Shown one piece after another: positions 15,468 through 15,699 of a stretch of 15,699 nt of DNA. A program made the position numbers and the translations under genes. The DNA is from JBNKDD01 sp050288085 (lineage in GTDB: Bacteria; Chloroflexota; Anaerolineae; Aggregatilineales; UBA3940). Below the pieces are notes generated by a model. It saw only the letters and a list, made by a program, of their open reading frames with translations. It was not told the origin of the DNA and ran no database searches. Positions within the stretch are counted from its first letter, which is position 1. The number at the start of each line of letters is the position of its first letter. The stretch covers positions 1-15,699 of the forward strand of contig JBNKDD010000123.1 in the NCBI GenBank assembly GCA_050288085.1, in the 5' to 3' direction.

Positions 15468-15501
15468 GAACCGTGCATGCCAGTTTCCCAGCACACGGCT
15501 C
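15468..15501 (-). ncRNA. Group II intron domain V (catalytic hairpin)
   Basis: A 34-nt hairpin on the minus strand beginning GAGCCGTGTGC, with a GGAAAC-type apical loop and ending GCACGGTTC. It has the AGC catalytic triad and the length of the domain V consensus. It follows the maturase stop codon by 4 nt. Confidence 0.9.
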
Positions 15502-15505
15502 TCCG

Positions 15506-15699
15506 TCACATCTCTGGTGTTTTACTTCCGTAGTTGCCCGTTCGAGGATGGCAGGTATCACACAGCAATCTCAGATTGCTGTGTTTGTGCTGTCCTCCAT
15601 CTTTCTGGGCGATGACATGGTGCCCGTGCAGCTGCGACGGTGGAACCCGTCGGTTACATTGATGGCAGATGGGGCCACACTGCATCAGCAGGTCTTGTC
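15506..15699 (-). CDS. ltrA: Group II intron reverse transcriptase/maturase, C-terminal HNH part
   Basis: The last 64 or so codons of an intron-encoded protein, cut by the window edge. The visible part is the HNH endonuclease domain: a CxxC pair in CGPICHQC, HGHHVIAQKDGG, then NLRLLCDTCH with the second CxxC and final His, ending in GNYGSKTPEM and TGA at 15506-15508. This domain nicks the target strand to prime reverse transcription during intron mobility. The reverse transcriptase and maturase domains would lie beyond the right edge. The conserved metal and active-site residues are all present, so this end looks functional. The symbol is by family only. Confidence 0.88.
   Translation of the reverse strand, partial: QDLLMQCGPICHQCNRRVPPSQLHGHHVIAQKDGGQHKHSNLRLLCDTCHPRTGNYGSKTPEM
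15560..15584. repeat. Perfect 25-nt palindrome inside the HNH coding region
   Basis: Arms ACACAGCAATCT (15560-15571) and AGATTGCTGTGT (15573-15584) are exact inverse complements with one central base. The palindrome covers the codons for HSNLRLLCD of the intron protein. Confidence 0.85.

Larger units (their letters stand above)
15435..15699 (-). mobile_element. Group II intron, 3' portion
   Basis: The 3' end of a bacterial group II intron, a self-splicing retroelement, enters from the right edge. In transcription order there is the HNH end of its reverse transcriptase, then domain V, then domain VI, then the exon that begins the relaxase frame. The exact 3' splice site is not certain; from the domain VI branch point it lies at about 15435-15441. 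The HNH endonuclease domain argues against class C, whose proteins lack it. Confidence 0.85.

Overview
The window looks like a bacterial chromosome segment at moderate GC, most likely from a Chloroflexota (Anaerolineae-like) lineage. This is an inference from the gene mix: a dedicated sortase with an SdrD-B/LPxTG-type substrate, RNase Y, MutS2, RecX and FabI, plus GC-rich palindromes between genes. No rRNA or tRNA gene is present to fix the taxonomy, and I see no CRISPR array.

Left part (1-2083): a small four-helix membrane protein on the + strand faces a minus-strand pair made of a sortase and its probable substrate. The substrate has a signal peptide, one SdrD B-like domain, LPDSG, a membrane helix and a basic tail. 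A divergent promoter region separates this pair from the next block.

Housekeeping block, + strand (2283-9519): a 3-methyladenine DNA glycosylase (possibly leaderless), fabI, a membrane-linked SGNH hydrolase whose 5' part is interrupted by two in-frame stops and lacks a normal start, and mutS2 joined to it by an ATGA overlap. A strong terminator closes this run. acs (acetyl-CoA synthetase) follows with its own promoter and a terminator shared with the convergent next block.

Housekeeping block, - strand (13107 to 9599): recA, then recX, then rny. A terminator-like hairpin sits in the recA-recX gap and a partly conserved LexA-type operator lies upstream of recA. The genes serve recombinational repair (RecA and its modulator RecX) and RNA turnover (RNase Y).

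Right part (about 13210-15699, - strand): a GC-rich, decayed conjugation or mobilisation module. It consists of the 3' end of a group II intron (HNH end of the reverse transcriptase/maturase, domain V, domain VI), a relaxase-like gene split by a TAA, and a VirD4/TraG-type coupling protein. The coupling protein stops abruptly where the AT-rich recA promoter region begins. All parts of this module that can be judged are broken, so it reads as an element remnant abutting recA.

The most interesting points are the three kinds of damage in otherwise well-kept genes (SGNH, relaxase, coupling protein), the junction at the recA promoter, and the intron placed right at the relaxase start.
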